From Thermoleophilaceae bacterium (lineage in GTDB: Bacteria; Actinomycetota; Thermoleophilia; Solirubrobacterales; Thermoleophilaceae): a DNA stretch of 6,365 nucleotides. Numbering within the stretch: the stretch's first letter is position 1; each line of letters begins with the position of its first letter. Of the stretch, positions 5,278 to 6,365 are shown piece by piece. The notes beneath the pieces were generated by a model, which searched no databases, was not told where the DNA came from, and saw nothing but the letters and a program-made list of their open reading frames with translations. Location of the stretch: the NCBI GenBank assembly GCA_013695855.1, contig JACCZR010000130.1, positions 1-6,365 on the forward strand. The letters are read 5' to 3'. The translations under genes were made by a program, and so were the position numbers.

Positions 5278-6365
5278 ATGCCGACCGACCTGTTCGAGAA
5301 GGCCCGCACCCACGAGCGCCTGGCGCAGCTCCAGGCGGCCCGCGAGCACGACCTGCTCCCCTACTTCCGGCTGCTGGAGGGCCCAGCGGGGCCGACGGTC
5401 CAGATGGAGGGCGCCCAGCGAATCATGCTCGGCGGCAACAACTACCTGGGCCTGACGGGCCACGCCGAGGTGGTGGCGGCCGCCCGCGACGCTCTGGACC
5501 GCTACGGCACGGGGGTCACCGGCTCGCGCTTCATGAACGGCACCCTGCCGCTCCACCTCGAGCTCGAGCGCGAGCTCGCCGACTGGTGCCACACCGAGGA
5601 CGCCCTGGTCTTCACGGCCGGCTACCTGGCCAACACGGGCAGCATCGCAACGCTGCTCGGCCCCGGCGACACCGTGATCTGCGACTCGGGCGACCACGCC
5701 TCGATTCTGGACGCGGTCTCGATGTCGCGCGCCCGCGTCCGCCCCTTCCGCCACGGCCGCCTGGACAAGCTCGAGAAGATGCTCGTTCGGGCCCAGGACG
5801 ACGGCGGCGGGCTGCTGGTGGTGGTCGATGGCGTCTTCTCGATGGAAGGCGACCTGGCCGACGTGCCGGAGATCGCCCGCCTGTGCAAGCTGCACGGTGC
5901 GCGCCTGATGGTCGACGAGGCCCACGGCGTCGGCGTGCTCGGCGAGCGCGGCACCGGCGCGACCGAGCTCCTGGGCGCGGAGGCAGACGTGGACCTGCGG
6001 ATGGGCACCTTCTCCAAGTCGCTGGCCAGCTGCGGCGGATTCATCGCCGGGCCAGGGGACGTGATCGACTTCCTGCGCGTCCAGTCGCGCTCGTTCATGT
6101 TCACCGCCTCGGCAGTGCCGGCGGCCGTCGGTGCCGCCCTGGGAGCGCTGCGGGTGATCCGCTCGCCGGAGGGCGCCGAGCTGATGGCGCGGGTGCTCGA
6201 CAGCGGCGCCTACCTGCGCGGCGGCCTGCAGGAGCGCGGCTTCGAGGTGCCCGACGGCATCAGCCCGATCGTTCCGGTGGTCATCGGCGACGACTGGCAG
6301 GCCGCGCTGATGTGGAAGGCGCTCTACGAGGCCGGCGTGTACGTCAACGTGGCCCTCTACCCCGC
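5278..6365 (+). CDS. spt: Alpha-oxoamine synthase, probable serine palmitoyltransferase (3'-truncated by window end)
   Basis: This is a PLP enzyme of the alpha-oxoamine synthase family (SPT/BioF/KBL), with 362 residues visible of about 400. It condenses an amino acid with acyl-CoA with loss of CO2; SPT uses serine and long-chain acyl-CoA to make 3-ketosphinganine. ATG at 5278 has GAGGA at 5268-5272. Motifs are NNYLGL (54-59), TGSRFMNGT (81-89), His140 that stacks on PLP in GDHASI, DEAHG (213-217) and Schiff-base Lys247 in TFSKS. SPT is favoured over BioF or KBL by YFR near the N-terminus (34-36), SFMFTAS after the Lys, and the late segment MWKALYEAGVYVNVALYP, which parallels Sphingomonas SPT (MWQALLEAGLYVNLARPP). 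KBL and BioF have different residues there. The divergent bCerS-like neighbour agrees. The frame is open to the window edge with no stop; the gene continues beyond. Confidence 0.85.
   Translation, partial: MPTDLFEKARTHERLAQLQAAREHDLLPYFRLLEGPAGPTVQMEGAQRIMLGGNNYLGLTGHAEVVAAARDALDRYGTGVTGSRFMNGTLPLHLELERELADWCHTEDALVFTAGYLANTGSIATLLGPGDTVICDSGDHASILDAVSMSRARVRPFRHGRLDKLEKMLVRAQDDGGGLLVVVDGVFSMEGDLADVPEIARLCKLHGARLMVDEAHGVGVLGERGTGATELLGAEADVDLRMGTFSKSLASCGGFIAGPGDVIDFLRVQSRSFMFTASAVPAAVGAALGALRVIRSPEGAELMARVLDSGAYLRGGLQERGFEVPDGISPIVPVVIGDDWQAALMWKALYEAGVYVNVALYP

Noticed and set aside
5227..5925. Minus-strand open frame of 232 codons opposite the oxoamine synthase
   Set aside because: The plus strand carries the full PLP-enzyme motif set with a good ribosome binding site. 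The antisense protein is featureless and rich in Val, Ala and His, as expected of a shadow.

Overview
This is very high-GC, densely coding bacterial DNA. The gene types suggest a high-GC actinobacterium, possibly Thermoleophilia/Solirubrobacterales: an actinobacterial-style AlkA relative, TANNNT -10-like hexamers placed for leaderless transcripts, and frequent GTG/TTG starts. This is inference from gene content. A myxobacterial or other high-GC source is not excluded.

Layout. (1) Bases 1-352 hold an inverted repeat. A minus-strand fragment of an ABC ATPase gene (1-146) faces a plus-strand fragment of a homologous ATPase gene (from about 150). The two are joined head to head near the LSGGM signature, about 86% identical, and differ mostly at synonymous sites. 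This looks like a chimeric or recombined junction. (2) Bases 150-2301 are a plus-strand ABC importer operon of the NMT1/THI5 (ThiXYZ/SsuABC) type: ATPase 3' part, permease and lipoprotein substrate-binding protein. The genes are coupled by GTGA and TTGA stop/start overlaps. The likely substrate is a thiamin-pyrimidine-like or other small organic molecule. (3) Bases 2298-5215 are four minus-strand genes. In transcription order they are a YghO/bacterial ceramide synthase-like GNAT protein, a small single-pass membrane protein, an AlkA-like DNA glycosylase and MsrB. MsrB converges on the ABC operon, sharing a CTAG at the stop codons. The 187 bp between the glycosylase and msrB holds an 11-bp inverted repeat, a possible relic of an AbiEi/DUF559-type winged helix and a candidate leaderless promoter. 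(4) From 5278 to the window end runs a plus-strand alpha-oxoamine synthase with serine palmitoyltransferase-like features, cut by the window edge. It is divergent from the GNAT gene across 62 bp that contain a perfect 19-bp palindrome.

The main biological signal is the divergent pair in (3)/(4). A serine palmitoyltransferase-like enzyme beside a bacterial ceramide synthase-like acyltransferase is the core of bacterial sphingolipid synthesis. The first would make 3-ketosphinganine from serine and acyl-CoA, and the second would N-acylate it. A dedicated reductase (CerR-like) is not in the window and could lie past the right edge. The glycosylase and MsrB are alkylation and oxidation damage-repair functions with no evident link to the lipid genes. 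No tRNA, rRNA, CRISPR array or insertion sequence was seen, and no gene-free stretch exceeds 300 bases.
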